Source: Isoetes taiwanensis (taxonomy: Eukaryota > Streptophyta > Lycopodiopsida > Isoetales > Isoetaceae). Taken from it: a stretch of 64,000 nucleotides of DNA. The stretch is taken from the NCBI GenBank assembly GCA_021234155.1, contig JAJEKV010000079.1:1-64000 (forward strand). Reading direction: 5' to 3'. This document shows positions 1 through 11,884 of the stretch, in pieces. Position numbers and translations under genes: made by a program. The stretch's first letter is position 1. Each line of letters opens with the position of its first letter. The notes under the pieces are model-generated. The model worked only from the letters and a program-made list of their open reading frames with translations, searched no databases and was not told where the DNA came from.

Positions 1-1370
1 ACACTAAATTCTAACACTTGAGTGTTACAAATTCCATTGTCGCGACTTAAACCCGGGTCGCTTGGGTGAAAGCCAAGTATCCTAACCAACTAGACTACAA
101 TGGAATTTCAAATATTTTAAAAGAGTCAACCACCTCATTCAAGCAAAATGCACATGATAAGAAAGCTGAAAAATGAAATTCCATTGCCGGACTTGAACCC
201 GGTCTCTCGGGTGAGAGCCGAGTATCCTAACCAACTAGACTACAATGGAGATTAGCTACCTAAATAAAGGTTGTTCTTCAACCCACACTCATTAAAACAT
301 TTGTATCTGAGGCCTTTGGTGGTTACCATGAGATTCTCGACTTGCATAGTCAAAATTTCGCTTGCTTTAGAAAAAGCTCCATATAGAAGCATATTAGAGA
401 GTCTCGAAACAAAAAGAATTCTCATGATTTAACATCACATCATAGTGCCAAACAGGAGCTGCAATCCAAAGAGCTCAACGAATGAATAAAGTATAAAGTA
501 TATCTTTCAATTCTTACTACTGTAACGTGTATCCGATCGACGAGATTAAGATCACAAATGATCCTCCGCCTATTGGAAGCATGGCCTCAAATCACACTAA
601 ATTCTAACACTTGAGTGTTACAAATTCCATTGCCGGACTTGAACCCGGGTCGCTTGGGTGAAAGCCAAGTATCCTAACCAACTAGACTACAATGGAATTT
701 CAAATGTTTTAAAAGAGTCAACCACCTCATTCAAGCAAAATGCACATGATACTTAAAGCTGAAAAATGAAATTCCATTGCCGGACTTGAACCCGGTCTCT
801 CGGTGAGAGCCGAGTATCCTAACCAACTAGACTACAATGGAGATTAGCTACCTAAATAAAGGTTGTTCTTCAACCCACACTCATTAAAACATTTGTATCT
901 GAGGCCTTTGGTGGTTACCATGAGATTCTCGACTTGCATAGTCAAAATTTCGCTTGCTTTAGAAAAAGCTCCATATAGAAGCATATTAGAGAGTCTCGAA
1001 ACAAAAAGAATTCTCATGATTTAACATCACATCATAGTGCCAAACAGGAGCTGCAATCCAAAGAGCTCAACGAATGAATAAAGTATAAAGTATATCTTTC
1101 AATTCTTACTACTGTAACGTGTATCCGATCGACGAGATTAAGACCACAAATGATCCTCCACTCGAAATGCCTATTGGAAGCATGGCCTCAAATCACACTA
1201 AATTCTAACACTTGAGTGTTACAAATTCCATTGCCGGACTTGAACCCGGTCGCTTGGGTGAAAGCCAAGTATCCTAACCAACTAGACTACAATGGAATTT
1301 CAAATGTTTTAAAAGAGTCAACCACCTCATTCAAGCAAAATGCACATGATACGAAAGCTGAAAAATGAAA

Positions 1371-1443
1371 TTCCATTGCCGGGACTTGAACCCGGGTCTC
1401 TCGGGTGAGAGCCGAGTATCCTAACCAACTAGACTACAATGGA
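1371..1443 (-). tRNA. tRNA-Glu (CUC)
   Basis: Full-length consensus copy. Its UUC partner at 1227-1296 is two bases short in the T arm. Confidence 0.92.
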
Positions 1444-2206
1444 GATTAGCTACCTAAATAAAGGTTGTTCTTCAACCCACACTCATTAAAACATTTGTAT
1501 CTGAGGCCTTTGGTGGTTACCATGAGATTCTCGACTTGCATAGTCAAAATTTCGCTTGCTTTAGAAAAAGCTCCATATAGAAGCATATTAGAGAGTCTCG
1601 AAACAAAAAGAATTCTCATGATTTAACATCACATCATAGTGCCAAACAGGAGCTGCAATCCAAAGAGCTCAACGAATGAATAAAGTATAAAGTATATCTT
1701 TCAATTCTTACTACATCAGAACGTATCCGATCGATTTAGATTAAGACCACAAATGATCCTCCACTGAAATGCCTATTGGAAGCATGGCCTCAAATCACAC
1801 TAAATTCTAACACTTGAGTGTTACAAATTCCATTGCCGGACTTGAACCCGGTCGCTTGGGTGAAAGCCAAGTATCCTAACCAACTAGACTACAATGGAAT
1901 TTCAAATGTTTTAAAAGAGTCAACCACCTCATTCAAGCAAAATGCACATGATACTTAAAGCTGAAAAATGAAATTCCATTGCCGGACTTTGAACCCGGTC
2001 TCTCGGGTGAGAGCCGAGTATCCTAACCAACTAGACTACAATGGAGATTAGCTACCTAAATAAAGGTTGTTCTTCAACCCACACTCATTAAAACATTTGT
2101 ATCTGAGGCCTTTGGTGGTTACCATGAGATTCTCGACTTGCATAGTCAAAATTTCGCTTGCTTTAGAAAAAGCTCCATATAGAAGCATATTAGAGAGTCT
2201 CGAAAC

Positions 2207-2211
2207 AAAAA
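2207..2211 (-). terminator. First T5 run downstream of the UUC gene at 2415
   Basis: On the minus strand this is the first run of four or more T after the UUC gene, roughly 205 nt downstream. Between them I see no run longer than T3. It would be a very distant Pol III terminator, so its function is uncertain. Confidence 0.4.
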
Positions 2212-2425
2212 GAATTCTCATGATTTAACATCACATCATAGTGCCAAACAGGAGCTGCAATCCAAAGAGCTCAACGAATGAATAAAGTATAAAGTATATC
2301 TTTCAATTCTTACTACTGTAACGTGATTAAGACCACAAATGATCCTCCACTCGAAATGCCTATTGAAAGCATGGCCTCAAATCACACTAAATTCTAACAC
2401 TTGAGTGTTACAAATTCCATTGCCG

Positions 2426-2436
2426 GGACTTGAACC
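2426..2436 (-). promoter_or_regulatory. Internal B box of the reference UUC gene
   Basis: GGTTCAAGTCC at tRNA residues 52-62 fits the TFIIIC B-box core GWTCRANNC. Copies with contracted T arms keep the central TTCAA but lose bases on either side. Confidence 0.85.
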
Positions 2437-2468
2437 CGGGTCGCTTGGGTGAAAGCCAAGTATCCTAA

Positions 2469-2480
2469 CCAACTAGACTA
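2469..2480 (-). promoter_or_regulatory. Internal A box of the reference UUC gene
   Basis: TAGTCTAGTTGG at tRNA residues 8-19 fits the Pol III A-box consensus TRGYNNARNNGG at every fixed position. The same block is present in nearly all array copies. Confidence 0.85.
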
Positions 2481-2551
2481 CAATGGAATTTCAAATGTTT
2501 TAAAAGAGTCAACCACCTCATTCAAGCAAAATGCACATGATACGAAAGCTG

Positions 2552-2556
2552 AAAAA
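2552..2556 (-). terminator. Pol III T5 terminator after tRNA-Glu (CUC)
   Basis: On the minus strand, TTTTT lies about 5 nt past the discriminator base of the CUC gene (context CATTTTTCAGC). It is conserved as at least T4 after most CUC copies. Confidence 0.8.
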
Positions 2557-2561
2557 TGAAA

Positions 2562-2634
2562 TTCCATTGCCGGGACTTGAACCCGGGTCTCTCGGGTGAG
2601 AGCCGAGTATCCTAACCAACTAGACTACAATGGA
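2562..2634 (-). tRNA. tRNA-Glu (CUC), consensus copy
   Basis: 73 nt. The anticodon stem is CTCGG/CCGAG with loop CTCTCAC, giving anticodon CTC, which reads GAG codons. The T stem CCGGG/CCCGG is fully paired and there is no intron. An AT-rich TTTATTTA lies at about -19 to -12. A T5 run starts about 5 nt after the gene. This copy serves as the reference for the other CUC entries. Confidence 0.95.
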
Positions 2635-3019
2635 GATTAGCTACCTAAATAAAGGTTGTTCTTCAACCCACACTCATTAAAACATTTGTATCTGAGGCCT
2701 TTGGTGGTTACCATGAGATTCTCGACTTGCATAGTCAAAATTTCGCTTGCTCTAGAAAAAGCTCCATATAGAAGCATATTAGAGAGTCTCGAAACAAAAA
2801 GAATTCTCATGATTTAACATCAACATCATAGTGCCAAACAGGAGCTGCAATCCAAAGAGCTCAACGAATGAATAAAGTATAAAGTATATCTTTCAATTCT
2901 TACTACTGTAACGTGTATCCGATCGACGAGATTAAGACCACAAATGATCCTCCACTCGAAATGCCTATTGGAAGCATGGCCTCAAATCACACTAAATTCT
3001 AACACTTGAGTGTTACAAA

Positions 3020-3092
3020 TTCCATTGCCGGGACTTGAACCCGGGTCGCTTGGGTGAAAGCCAAGTATCCTAACCAACTAGACTACAATGGA
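3020..3092 (-). tRNA. tRNA-Glu (UUC)
   Basis: Full-length consensus copy. The partner CUC copy at 3168-3238 has lost one base in the T stem. Confidence 0.92.
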
Positions 3093-6000
3093 ATTTCAAA
3101 TGTTTTAAAAGAGTCAACCACCTCATTCAAGCAAAATGCACATGATACGAAAGCTGAAAAATGAAATTCCATTGCCGGACTTGAACCCGGGTCTCTCGGG
3201 TGAGAGCCGAGTATCCTAACCAACTAGACTACAATGGAGATTAGCTACCTAAATAAAGGTTGTTCTTCAACCCACACTCATTAAAACATTTGTATCTGAG
3301 GCCTTTGGTGGTTACCATGAGATTCTCGACTTGCATAGTCAAAATTTCGCTTGCTTTAGAAAAAGCTCCATATAGAAGCATATTAGAGAGTCTCGAAACA
3401 AAAAGAATTCTCATGATTTAACATCACATCATAGTGCCAAACAGGAGCTGCAATCCAAAGAGCTCAACGAATGAATAAAGTATAAAGTATATCTTTCAAT
3501 TTTACTACCAGAACGTATCCGATCGACGAGATTAAGACCACAAATGATCCTCCACTCGAAATGCCTATTGGAAGCATGGCCTCAAATCACACTAAATTCT
3601 AACACTTGAGTGTTACAAATTCCATTGCCGGACTTGAACCCGGGTCGCTTGGGTGAAAGCCAAGTATCCTAACCAAGTAGACTACAATGGAATTTCAAAT
3701 GTTTTAAAAGAGTCAACCACCTCATTCAAGCAAAATGCACATGATACGAAAGCTGAAAAATGAAATTCCATTGCCGGACTTGAACCCGGTCTCTCGGGTG
3801 AGAGCCGAGTATCCTAACCAACTAGACTACAATGGAGATTAGCTACCTAAATAAAGGTTGTTCTTCAACCCACACTCATTAAAACATTTGTATCCGAGGC
3901 CTTTGGTGGTTACCATGAGATTCTCGACTTGCATAGTCAAAATTTCGCTTGTTTTAGAAAAAAAGCTCCATATAGAAGCATATTAGAGAGTCTCGAAACA
4001 AAAAGAATTCTCATGATTTAACATCACATCATAGTGCCAAACAGAGCTGCAATCCAAAGAGCTCAACGAATGAATAATGAATAAAGTATAAAGTATATCT
4101 TTCAATTCTTACTACATCAGAACGTATCCGATCGACGAGATTAAGACCACAAATGATCCTCCACTGAAATGCCTATTGGAAGCATGGCCTCAAATCACAC
4201 TAAATTCTAACACTTGAGTGTTACAAATTCCATTGCCGGACTTGAACCCGGTCGCTTGGGTGAAAGCCAAGTATCCTAACCAACTAGACTACAATGGAAT
4301 TTCAAATGTTTTAAAAGAGTCAACCACCTCATTCAAGCAAAATGCACATGATACTTAAAGCTGAAAAATGAAATTCCATTGCCGGACTTGAACCCGGTCT
4401 CTCGGTGAGAGCCGAGTATCCTAACCAACTAGACTACAATGGAGATTAGCTACCTAAATAAAGGTTGTTCTTCAACCCACACTCATTAAAACATTTGTAT
4501 CCGAGGCCTTTGGTGGTTACCATGAGATTCTCGACTTGCATAGTCAAAATTTCGCTTTGCTTTAGAAAAAGCTCCATATAGAAGCATATTAGAGAGTCTC
4601 AAACAAAAAGAATTCTCATGATTTAACATCAACATCATAGTGCCAAACAGAGCTCAAAATCCAAAGAGCTCAACGAATGAATAAAGTATAAAGTATATAT
4701 ATCTTTCAATTTACTACTACTCAGAACGTATCCGATCGACGAGATTAAGACCACAAATGATCCTCCACTGAAATGCCTATTGGAAGCATGGCCTCAAATC
4801 ACACTAAATTCTAACACTTGAGTGTTACAAATTCCATTGCCGGACTTGAACCCGGTCGCTTGGGTGAAAGCCAAGTATCCTAACCAACTAGACTACAATG
4901 GAATTTCAAATGTTTTAAAAGAGTCAACCACCTCATTCAAGCAAAATGCACATGATACTTAAAAGCTGAAAAATGAAATTCCATTGCCGGACTTGAACCC
5001 GGTCTCTCGGTGAGAGCCGAGTATCCTAACCAACTAGACTACAATGGAGATTAGCTACCTAAATAAAGGTTGTTCTTCAACCCACACTCATTAAAACATT
5101 TGTATCTCGAGGCCTTTGGTGGTTACCATGAGATTCTCGACTTGCATAGTCAAAATTTCGCTTGTTTTAGAAAAAGCTCCATATAGAAGCATATTAGAGA
5201 GTCTCGAAACAAAAAGAATTCTCATGATTTAACATCAACATCATAGTGCCAAACAGGAGCTGCAATCCAAAGAGCTCAACGAATGAATAAAGTATAAAGT
5301 ATATCTTTCAATTCTTACTATCAGAACGCGGTATATCCGATCGACGAGATTAAGACCACAAATGATCCTCCACTGAAATGCCTATTGGAAGCATGCATGG
5401 CCTCAAATCACACTAAATTCTAACACTTGAGTGTTACAAATTCCATTGCCGGACTTGAACCCGGTCGCTTGGGTGAAAGCCAAGTATCCTAACCAACTAG
5501 ACTACAATGGAATTTCAAATGTTTTAAAAGAGTCAACCACCTCATTCAAGCAAAATGCACATGATACTAAAGCTGAAAAATGAAATTCCATTGCCAGGAC
5601 TTGAACCCGGTCTCTCGGGTGAGAGCCGAGTATCCTAACCAACTAGACTACAATGGAGATTAGCTACCTAAATAAAGGTTGTTCTTCAACCCACACTCAT
5701 TAAAACATTTGTATCCGAGGCCTTTGGTGGTTACCATGAGATTCTCGACTTGCATAGTCAAAATTTCGCTTTGCTTTAGAAAAAGCTCCATATAGAAGCA
5801 TATTAGAGAGTCTCAAAACAAAAAGAATTCTCATGATTTAACATCACATCATAGTGCCAAACAGAGCTGCAATCCAAAGAGCTCAACGAATGAATAAAGT
5901 ATAAAGTATATCTTTCAATTCTTACTATCAGAACGTATCCGATCGACGAGATTAAGACCACAAATGATCCTCCACTGAAATGCCTATTGGAAGCATGGCC

Positions 6001-6643
6001 TCAAATCACACTAAATTCTAACACTTGAGTGTTACAAATTCCATTGCCGGACTTGAACCCGGTCGCTTGGGTGAAAGCCAAGTATCCTAACCAACTAGAC
6101 TACAATGGAATTTCAAATGTTTTAAAAGAGTCAACCACCTCATTCAAGCAAAATGCACATGATACTTAAAGCTGAAAAATGAAATTCCATTGCCGGACTT
6201 GAACCCGGTCTCTCGGTGAGAGCCGAGTATCCTAACCAACTAGACTACAATGGAGATTAGCTACCTAAATAAAGGTTGTTCTTCAACCCACACTCATTAA
6301 AACATTTGTATCAGAGGCCTTTGGTGGTTACCATGAGATTCTCGACTTGCATAGTCAAAATTTCGCTTGCTTTAGAAAAAAGCTCCATATAGAAGCATAT
6401 TAGAGAGTCTCAAACAAAAAAAGAATTCTCATGATTTAACATCACATCATAGTGCCAAACAGAGCTGCAATCCAAAGAGCTCAACGAATGAATAAAGTAT
6501 AAAGTATATCTTTCAATTCTTACTATCATCAGAACGCGGTATCCGATCGACGAGATTAAGATCACAAATGATCCTCCACTCGAAATGCCTATTGGAAGCA
6601 TGGCCTCAAATCACACTAAATTCTAACACTTGAGTGTTACAAA

Positions 6644-6716
6644 TTCCATTGCCGGGACTTGAACCCGGGTCGCTTGGGTGAAAGCCAAGTATCCTAACCA
6701 ACTAGACTACAATGGA
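6644..6716 (-). tRNA. tRNA-Glu (UUC)
   Basis: Full-length consensus copy; forms an intact pair with the CUC gene at 6791. It follows a run of five units with contracted T arms. Confidence 0.93.
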
Positions 6717-6790
6717 ATTTCAAATGTTTTAAAAGAGTCAACCACCTCATTCAAGCAAAATGCACATGATACGAAAGCTGAAAAATGAAA

Positions 6791-6863
6791 TTCCATTGCC
6801 GGGACTTGAACCCGGGTCTCTCGGGTGAGAGCCGAGTATCCTAACCAACTAGACTACAATGGA
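6791..6863 (-). tRNA. tRNA-Glu (CUC)
   Basis: Full-length consensus copy; intact pair with the UUC gene at 6644; T5 terminator retained. Confidence 0.93.
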
Positions 6864-7225
6864 GATTAGCTACCTAAATAAAGGTTGTTCTTCAACCCAC
6901 ACTCATTAAAACATTTGTATCTGAGGCCTTTGGTGGTTACCATGAGATTCTCGACTTGCATAGTCAAAATTTCGCTTGCTTTAGAAAAAGCTCCATATAG
7001 AAGCATATTAGAGAGTCTCGAAACAAAAAGAATTCTCATGATTTAACATCACATCATAGTGCCAAACAGGAGCTGCAATCCAAAGAGCTCAACGAATGAA
7101 TAAAGTATAAAGTATATCTTTCAATTCTTACTACTGTAACGTGATTAAGACCACAAATGATCCTCCACTCGAAATGCCTATTGAAAGCATGGCCTCAAAT
7201 CACACTAAATTCTAACACTTGAGTG

Positions 7226-7272
7226 TCGCTTGGGTGAAAGCCAAGTATCCTAACCAACTAGACTACAATGGA
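7226..7272 (-). pseudogene. 3'-truncated tRNA-Glu (UUC)
   Basis: Only the 5' 47 nt remain (acceptor 5' strand, D arm, anticodon arm). The T arm and acceptor 3' strand are removed by a deletion of about 33 bp joining ttgagtgt to cgcttggg. The same junction recurs at 35800 and 36961. Confidence 0.9.
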
Positions 7273-7346
7273 ATTTCAAATGTTTTAAAAGAGTCAACCA
7301 CCTCATTCAAGCAAAATGCACATGATACGAAAGCTGAAAAATGAAA

Positions 7347-7419
7347 TTCCATTGCCGGGACTTGAACCCGGGTCTCTCGGGTGAGAGCCGAGTATCCTAA
7401 CCAACTAGACTACAATGGA
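7347..7419 (-). tRNA. tRNA-Glu (CUC)
   Basis: Full-length consensus copy, although its UUC partner (7226) is truncated. Confidence 0.92.
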
Positions 7420-8343
7420 GATTAGCTACCTAAATAAAGGTTGTTCTTCAACCCACACTCATTAAAACATTTGTATCTGAGGATGAGATTCTCGACTTGC
7501 ATAGTCAAAATTTCGCTTGCTCTAGAAAAAGCTCCATATAGAAGCATATTAGAGAGTCTCGAAACAAAAAGAATTCTCATGATTTAACATCACATCATAG
7601 TGCCAAACAGGAGCTGCAATCCAAAGAGCTCAACGAATGAATAAAGTATAAAGTATATCTTTCAATTCTTACTATCAGAACGTCCCGATCGACCAGATTA
7701 AGACCACAAATGATCCTCCACTGAAATGCCTATTGGAAGCATGGCCTCAAATCACACTAAATTCTAACACTTGAGTGTTACAAATTCCATTGCCGGACTT
7801 GAACCCGGTCGCTTGGGTGAAAGCCAAGTATCCTAACCAAAACTAGACTACAATGGAATTTCAAATGTTTTAAAAGAGTCAACCACCTCATTCAAGCAAA
7901 ATGCACATGATAATGAAAGCTGAAAAATGAAATTCCATTGCCGACTTGAACCCGGTCTCTGGGTGAGAGCCGAGTATCCTAACCAACTAGACTACAATGG
8001 AGATTAGCTACCTAAATAAAGGTTGTTCTTCAACCCACACTCATTAAAACATTTGTATCTGAGGCCTTTGGTGGTTACCATGAGATTCTCGACTTGCATA
8101 GTCAAAATTTCGCTTGCTTTAGAAAAAGCTCCATATAGAAGCATATTAGAGAGTCTCGAAACAAAAAGAATTCTCATGATTTAACATCACATCATAGTGC
8201 CAAACAGGAGCTGCAATCCAAAGAGCTCAACGAATGAATAAAGTATAAAGTATATCTTTCAATTCTTACTACGTGTAACCGATCGACGAGATTGGAAGCA
8301 TGGCCTCAAATCACACTAAATTCTAACACTTGAGTGTTACAAA

Positions 8344-8416
8344 TTCCATTGCCGGGACTTGAACCCGGGTCGCTTGGGTGAAAGCCAAGTATCCTAACCA
8401 ACTAGACTACAATGGA
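8344..8416 (-). tRNA. tRNA-Glu (UUC)
   Basis: Full-length consensus copy. The inter-gene spacer and the 3' half of its CUC partner are deleted just to the right. Confidence 0.92.
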
Positions 8417-8426
8417 ATTTCAAATG

Positions 8427-8465
8427 GTGAGAGCCGAGTATCCTAACCAACTAGACTACAATGGA
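8427..8465 (-). pseudogene. 3'-truncated tRNA-Glu (CUC)
   Basis: Only 39 nt of the 5' part survive (from acceptor strand to within the anticodon loop). The deletion joins the UUC upstream flank (caaatg) directly to gtgagagccgag. Confidence 0.9.
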
Positions 8466-8846
8466 GATTAGCTACCTAAATAAAGGTTGTTCTTCAACCC
8501 ACACTCATTAAAACATTTGTATCTGAGGCCTTTGGTGGTTACCATGAGATTCTCGACTTGCATAGTCAAAATTTCGCTTGCTTTAGAAAAAGCTCCATAT
8601 AGAAGCATATTAGAGAGTCTCAAAACAAAAAGAATTCTCATGATTTAACATCACATCATAGTGCCAAACAGGAGCTGCAATCCAAAGAGCTCAACGAATG
8701 AATAAAGTATAAAGTATATCTTTCAATTTTACTATCAGAACGTATCCGATCGACGAGATTAAGATCACAAATGATCCTCCACTCGAAATGCCTATTGGAA
8801 GCATGGCCTCAAATCACACTAAATTCTAACACTTGAGTGTTACAAA

Positions 8847-8919
8847 TTCCATTGCCGGGACTTGAACCCGGGTCGCTTGGGTGAAAGCCAAGTATCCTAA
8901 CCAACTAGACTACAATGGA
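8847..8919 (-). tRNA. tRNA-Glu (UUC)
   Basis: Full-length consensus copy, paired with the variant CUC gene at 8994. Confidence 0.93.
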
Positions 8920-8993
8920 ATTTCAAATGTTTTAAAAGAGTCAACCACCTCATTCAAGCAAAATGCACATGATACGAAAGCTGAAAAATGAAA

Positions 8994-9066
8994 TTCCATT
9001 GCCGGGACTTGAACCCGGGTCTCTTGGGTGAGAGCCAAGTATCCTAACCAACTAGACTACAATGGA
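8994..9066 (-). tRNA. tRNA-Glu (CUC) with a paired anticodon-stem change
   Basis: 73 nt and otherwise consensus, but the anticodon stem is CTTGG/CCAAG instead of CTCGG/CCGAG. One C:G pair has become T:A, so pairing is kept and the anticodon remains CTC. The stem matches that of the UUC family, so either a compensatory double change or short conversion could explain it. Confidence 0.9.
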
Positions 9067-9449
9067 GATTAGCTACCTAAATAAAGGTTGTTCTTCAACC
9101 CACACTCATTAAAACATTTGTATCTGAGGCCTTTGGTGGTTACCATGAGATTCTCGACTTGCATAGTCAAAATTTCGCTTGCTTTAGAAAAAGCTCCATA
9201 TAGAAGCATATTAGAGAGTCTCGAAACAAAAAGAATTCTCATGATTTAACATCAACATCATAGTGCCAAACAGGAGCTGCAATCCAAAGAGCTCAACGAA
9301 TGAATAAAGTATAAAGTATATCTTTCAATTCTTACTATCAGAACGTATCCGATCGACGAGATTAAGACCACAAATGATCCTCCACTCGAAATGCCTATTG
9401 GAAGCATGGCCTCAAATCACACTAAATTCTAACACTTGAGTGTTACAAA

Positions 9450-9522
9450 TTCCATTGCCGGGACTTGAACCCGGGTCGCTTGGGTGAAAGCCAAGTATCC
9501 TAACCAACTAGACTACAATGGA
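9450..9522 (-). tRNA. tRNA-Glu (UUC)
   Basis: Full-length consensus copy; intact pair with 9597. Confidence 0.93.
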
Positions 9523-9596
9523 ATTTCAAATGTTTTAAAAGAGTCAACCACCTCATTCAAGCAAAATGCACATGATACGAAAGCTGAAAAATGAAA

Positions 9597-9669
9597 TTCC
9601 ATTGCCGGGACTTGAACCCGGGTCTCTCGGGTGAGAGCCGAGTATCCTAACCAACTAGACTACAATGGA
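9597..9669 (-). tRNA. tRNA-Glu (CUC)
   Basis: Full-length consensus copy; intact pair with 9450. Confidence 0.93.
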
Positions 9670-10054
9670 GATTAGCTACCTAAATAAAGGTTGTTCTTCA
9701 ACCCACACTCATTAAAACATTTGTATCTGAGGCCTTTGGTGGTTACCATGAGATTCTCGACTTGCATAGTCAAAATTTCGCTTGCTTTAGAAAAAGCTCC
9801 ATATAGAAGCATATTAGAGAGTCTCGAAACAAAAAGAATTCTCATGATTTAACATCAACATCATAGTGCCAAACAGGAGCTGCAATCCAAAGAGCTCAAC
9901 GAATGAATAAAGTATAAAGTATATCTTTCAATTCTTACTACTGTAACGTGTATCCGATCGACGAGATTAAGACCACAAATGATCCTCCACTCGAAATGCC
10001 TATTGGAAGCATGGCCTCAAATCACACTAAATTCTAACACTTGAGTGTTACAAA

Positions 10055-10113
10055 TTCCATTGCCGGGACTTGAACCCGGGTCCAAGTATCCTAACCAACT
10101 AGACTACAATGGA
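10055..10113 (-). pseudogene. tRNA-Glu (UUC) with anticodon-arm deletion
   Basis: The T arm and acceptor ends are intact, but about 14 bp covering the anticodon loop and one side of its stem are missing (cccgggtccaagtatcc), so there is no anticodon. A partial duplication of the inter-gene spacer follows at about 10141-10260. Confidence 0.88.
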
Positions 10114-10266
10114 ATTTCAAATATTTTAAAAGAGTCAACCACCTCATTCAAGCAAAATGCACATGATACTTCAAAGCAAAAATGAAATTCCTTACAATGG
10201 AATTTCAAATGTTTTAAAAGAGTCAACCACCTCATTCAAGCAAAATGCACATGATGAAAAATGAAA

Positions 10267-10339
10267 TTCCATTGCCGGGACTTGAACCCGGGTCTCTCGG
10301 GTGAGAGCCGAGTATCCTAACCAACTAGACTACAATGGA
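10267..10339 (-). tRNA. tRNA-Glu (CUC)
   Basis: Full-length consensus copy. The T-run downstream is kept although the adjacent spacer is partly duplicated. Confidence 0.92.
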
Positions 10340-10701
10340 GATTAGCTACCTAAATAAAGGTTGTTCTTCAACCCACACTCATTAAAACATTTGTATCTGA
10401 GGCCTTTGGTGGTTACCATGAGATTCTCGACTTGCATAGTCAAAATTTCGCTTGCTTTAGAAAAAGCTCCATATAGAAGCATATTAGAGAGTCTCGAAAC
10501 AAAAAGAATTCTCATGATTTAACATCACATCATAGTGCCAAATAGGAGCTGCAATCCAAAGAGCTCAACGAATGAATAAAGTGTAAAGTATATCTTTCAA
10601 TTCTTACTACTGATTAAGACCATAAATGATCCTCCACTCGAAATGCCTATTGGAAGCATGGCCTCAAATCACACTAAATTCTAACACTTGAGTGTTACAA
10701 A

Positions 10702-10774
10702 TTCCATTGCTGGGACTTGAACCCGGGTCGCTTGGGTGAAAGCCAAGTATCCTAACCAACTAGACTACAATGGA
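10702..10774 (-). tRNA. tRNA-Glu (UUC), one T-stem mismatch
   Basis: 73 nt; the T stem reads CCGGG/CCCAG, giving one C-A mismatch (a CpG-to-CpA type change). This is the leftmost copy of a variant common at 24.6-28.2 kb. Confidence 0.78.
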
Positions 10775-11429
10775 ATTTCAAATGTTTTAAAAGAGTCAAC
10801 CACCTCATTCAAGCAAAATGCACATGATACTTAAAAGTCTGAAAAATGAAATCCATTGCCGGACTTGAACCCGGGTCTCTGGTGAGAGCCGAAAGTATCC
10901 TAACCAACTAGACTACAATGGAGATTAGCTACCTAAATAAAGGTTGTTCTTCAACCCACACTCATTAAAACATTTGTATCTGAGGCCTTTGGTGGTTACC
11001 ATGAGATTCTCGACTTGCATAGTCAAAATTTCGCTTGCTTTAGAAAAAGCTCCATATAGAAGCATATTAGAGAGTCTCGAAACAAAAAGAATTCTCATGA
11101 TTTAACATCACATCATAGTGCCAAACAAGAGCTGCAATCCAAAGAGCTCAACGAATGAATAAAGTATAAAGTATATCTTTCAATTATCGACGAGATTAAG
11201 ATCACAAATGATCCTCCACTCGAAATGCCTATTGGAAGCATGGCCTCAAATCACACTAAATTCTAACACTTGAGTGTTACAAATTCCATTGCCGGACTTG
11301 AACCCGGGTCGCTTGGGTGAAAGCCAAGTATCCTAACCAACTAGACTACAATGGAATTTCAAATGTTTTAAAAGAGTCAACCACCTCATTCAAGCAAAAT
11401 GCACATGATACGAAAGCTGAAAAATGAAA

Positions 11430-11502
11430 TTCCATTGCCGGGACTTGAACCCGGGTCTCTCGGGTGAGAGCCGAGTATCCTAACCAACTAGACTACAATG
11501 GA
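11430..11502 (-). tRNA. tRNA-Glu (CUC)
   Basis: Full-length consensus copy; partner UUC at 11285-11355 lacks one T-stem base. Confidence 0.92.
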
Positions 11503-11884
11503 GATTAGCTACCTAAATAAAGGTTGTTCTTCAACCCACACTCATTAAAACATTTGTATCTGAGGCCTTTGGTGGTTACCATGAGATTCTCGACTTGCAT
11601 AGTCAAAATTTCGCTTGCTTTAGAAAAAGCTCCATATAGAAGCATATTAGAGAGTCTCGAAACAAAAAGAATTCTCATGATTTAACATCACATCATAGTG
11701 CCAAACAGGAGCTGCAATCCAAAGAGCTCAACGAATGAATAAAGTATAAAGTATATCTTTCAATTCTTACTACTGTAATGTATCCGATCGACGAGATTAA
11801 GACCACAAATGATCCTCCACTCGAAATGCCTATTGGAAGCATGGCCTCAAATCACACTAAATTCTAACACTTGAGTGTTACAAA

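Larger units (their letters stand above)
2415..2487 (-). tRNA. tRNA-Glu (UUC), consensus copy
   Basis: 73 nt including discriminator A. The acceptor stem TCCATTG/CAATGGA, anticodon stem CTTGG/CCAAG with loop CTTTCAC (anticodon TTC), and T stem CCGGG/CCCGG with loop TTCAAGT are all fully paired. There is no intron. It lies 74 bp downstream of the intact CUC gene at 2562. It reads GAA codons. This copy serves as the reference for the other UUC entries. Confidence 0.95.
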
